This document shows, piece after piece, positions 4,387-5,407 of a stretch of DNA of 5,407 bases (position 1 is its first letter; each line of letters opens with the position of its first letter). The translations under genes and the position numbers were made by a program. The notes beneath the pieces are model-generated. The model searched no databases. It saw nothing but the letters and a program-made list of their open reading frames with translations, and was not told the origin of the DNA. The stretch covers positions 1 to 5,407 of the forward strand of contig CAYGIQ010000173.1 of NCBI GenBank assembly GCA_964349885.1. Reading direction: 5' to 3'. This DNA comes from UBA1413 sp964349885. Lineage in GTDB: Bacteria; Bacteroidota; Bacteroidia; Bacteroidales; Prolixibacteraceae.

Positions 4387-5407
4387 TCAGTAGCTCTTAA
4401 GCAGGACCATGGTAGCCCCATACCCATATTCCCTGAAGGAAGCATCTTGGAAATCATACTTCTTAAACTTGGTAGAAAGTTCCCGACGCAGTTCGTTCTT
4501 CAGGGTTCCCTGACCAACACCATGGATGAAAACGACCCTTCTGATTCCATCCTGAAGGGCACGCTCCATTTCGCGCCTAAAGCTGTTCATCTGGAGTTCT
4601 AGCATATCCCCGATAGATAGCCCTGCCGTGTCGTCGACCAGCTCATTTATGTGGAGATCGATCTCTCTTACATCGGATACTGGTTGCTTCCGCTTTTGAC
4701 CAGACTCTTTAGCTTCGCGCTCCCGGGGTTCAAGTTCAATGGGAACCGCAAAGTCGTGATCGCGCAATGCTTTCATCTTCACCGCCAATTCATCCTCACC
4801 TATACCAACCAAAAATGCCCGTTGTTCAAAATAGGCATTGTCGGTATAAATCGACTCCTTGTAAAATTTTACGGGATTAACCCTTACCGTAGCAACCAAA
4901 GCACTTTTCAATTCGTTGGTCTCTTTCTCGACAGGCAGCAGTTGAAAACCAAAGGCCGGGAAATGGCTCAAATCGTCGTGGCTAAATCCTTTAAACGGCA
5001 CCCTGGAAAAGGAAGCCAGTTTACCGGTTTTATCGGATTTGAAGCCATCGTCGGTTAAAAGCGATATGTGATAAAGTATAGAATGCTTGGTGTCGTTAAT
5101 CAACCAAGCCTTGATCTCTCCCGATAGCGGCATTGTTGGTACCTGCGGGACAAACGCCACCCAGAATGCACCATTAGGGGAGGCTGGTTTGGCTGCAGAA
5201 GACGCAAACAAAGGTTGCGCCTCCTTCTCCTTGATTGCGCCGGAATTAGCGTTAACCGCCTGCGAAGCACCAGATACACGTCCTGAATCAGCTGAAGTTA
5301 CCGTTTCACGTCGCGATAAGGAAGCTCTGGCAGACACATCCTCCACCTTAATCCCTTGCTGTTCCAAAAATGGAACAAACTTCAACTGATTCAATGCTTG
5401 GTATGAT
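4387..5407 (-). CDS. DUF2027 protein with C-terminal Smr domain (partial, N-terminus outside the window)
   Basis: Its function is not established. The Smr domain is found in MutS2 and related proteins and binds or nicks DNA or RNA in several studied cases. The frame is open to the right edge, giving about 340 visible codons. The codon at 5394-5392 is TTG and open codons precede it, so the true start is outside. Family members usually begin with a short KOW-like beta segment, which is missing here. Coding about 5335-5175 is a Ser/Ala-rich low-complexity linker. Coding about 5175-4760 is the DUF2027 core, with the landmarks WLINDT and VNPVKFYK. A charged linker (EPREREAKE, QKRKQ) leads into the Smr domain, with EIDLHINEL at 4665-4639, IHGVGQG at 4527-4507 and a C-terminal FREYGYGATMV segment. 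The Smr landmarks DLH and HGxGxG are both present. No cysteine is visible. It is convergent with cdaA and probably belongs to a transcript starting outside the window. Confidence 0.88.
   Translation of the reverse strand, partial: SYQALNQLKFVPFLEQQGIKVEDVSARASLSRRETVTSADSGRVSGASQAVNANSGAIKEKEAQPLFASSAAKPASPNGAFWVAFVPQVPTMPLSGEIKAWLINDTKHSILYHISLLTDDGFKSDKTGKLASFSRVPFKGFSHDDLSHFPAFGFQLLPVEKETNELKSALVATVRVNPVKFYKESIYTDNAYFEQRAFLVGIGEDELAVKMKALRDHDFAVPIELEPREREAKESGQKRKQPVSDVREIDLHINELVDDTAGLSIGDMLELQMNSFRREMERALQDGIRRVVFIHGVGQGTLKNELRRELSTKFKKYDFQDASFREYGYGATMVLLKSY

Noticed and set aside
4651..5058. 135-codon plus-strand open frame
   Set aside because: It is antisense to the DUF2027-Smr gene, whose own frame has clear domain motifs.
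5087..5389. 100-codon plus-strand open frame
   Set aside because: It is antisense to the Ser/Ala-rich linker and DUF2027 core. Biased composition on the coding strand readily leaves the opposite strand open.

Overview
The window looks like a chromosomal housekeeping segment of a member of the Bacteroidota, most likely order Bacteroidales. The evidence is the gene set and its order (triose-phosphate isomerase, a DoxX/thioredoxin-like membrane protein, a duplicated DUF1599 protein, folP, cdaA and a DUF2027-Smr protein), the general lack of Shine-Dalgarno sites, and exact matches to the Bacteroidota -7 promoter box (TAnnTTTG). From memory, the block cdaA-folP-DUF1599-DoxX-tpiA recurs in Bacteroides-like genomes. 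I saw no mobile element, CRISPR array, tRNA or rRNA.

Layout. Positions 1-511 (minus) hold the first two thirds of tpiA, cut by the window edge. After a 130-bp gap, 642-1757 (minus) encodes a five-helix DoxX/MauE-like membrane protein with a C-terminal thioredoxin-like domain. Only 6 bp separate it from the next gene upstream, 1764-2306 (minus), a tandemly duplicated DUF1599 protein. The three minus-strand genes form a probable DUF1599-DoxX-tpiA unit. A 301-bp divergent intergenic region (2307-2607) follows. It carries a perfect 16-bp palindrome, a good -7 box facing folP, a weaker -7 box facing the DUF1599 operon, and a nested inverted repeat that would fold in the DUF1599 leader RNA.

On the plus strand, folP (2608-3489, dihydropteroate synthase) and cdaA (3505-4323, membrane c-di-AMP synthase) are 15 bp apart and very probably cotranscribed. 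A 63-bp convergent gap with weak hairpins separates cdaA from a minus-strand DUF2027-Smr gene (4387-5407). Its 5' end lies beyond the right edge.

Functionally the window combines glycolysis (TpiA), folate synthesis (FolP), second-messenger synthesis (CdaA), a possible nucleotide-related protein (DUF1599), an envelope protein with a possible redox role (DoxX/thioredoxin-like) and a predicted nucleic-acid-acting protein (Smr). I found no clearly new multi-gene system. The less explained signals are the divergent intergenic region, the odd cysteine distribution of the DoxX-thioredoxin fusion, and the internally duplicated DUF1599 protein.
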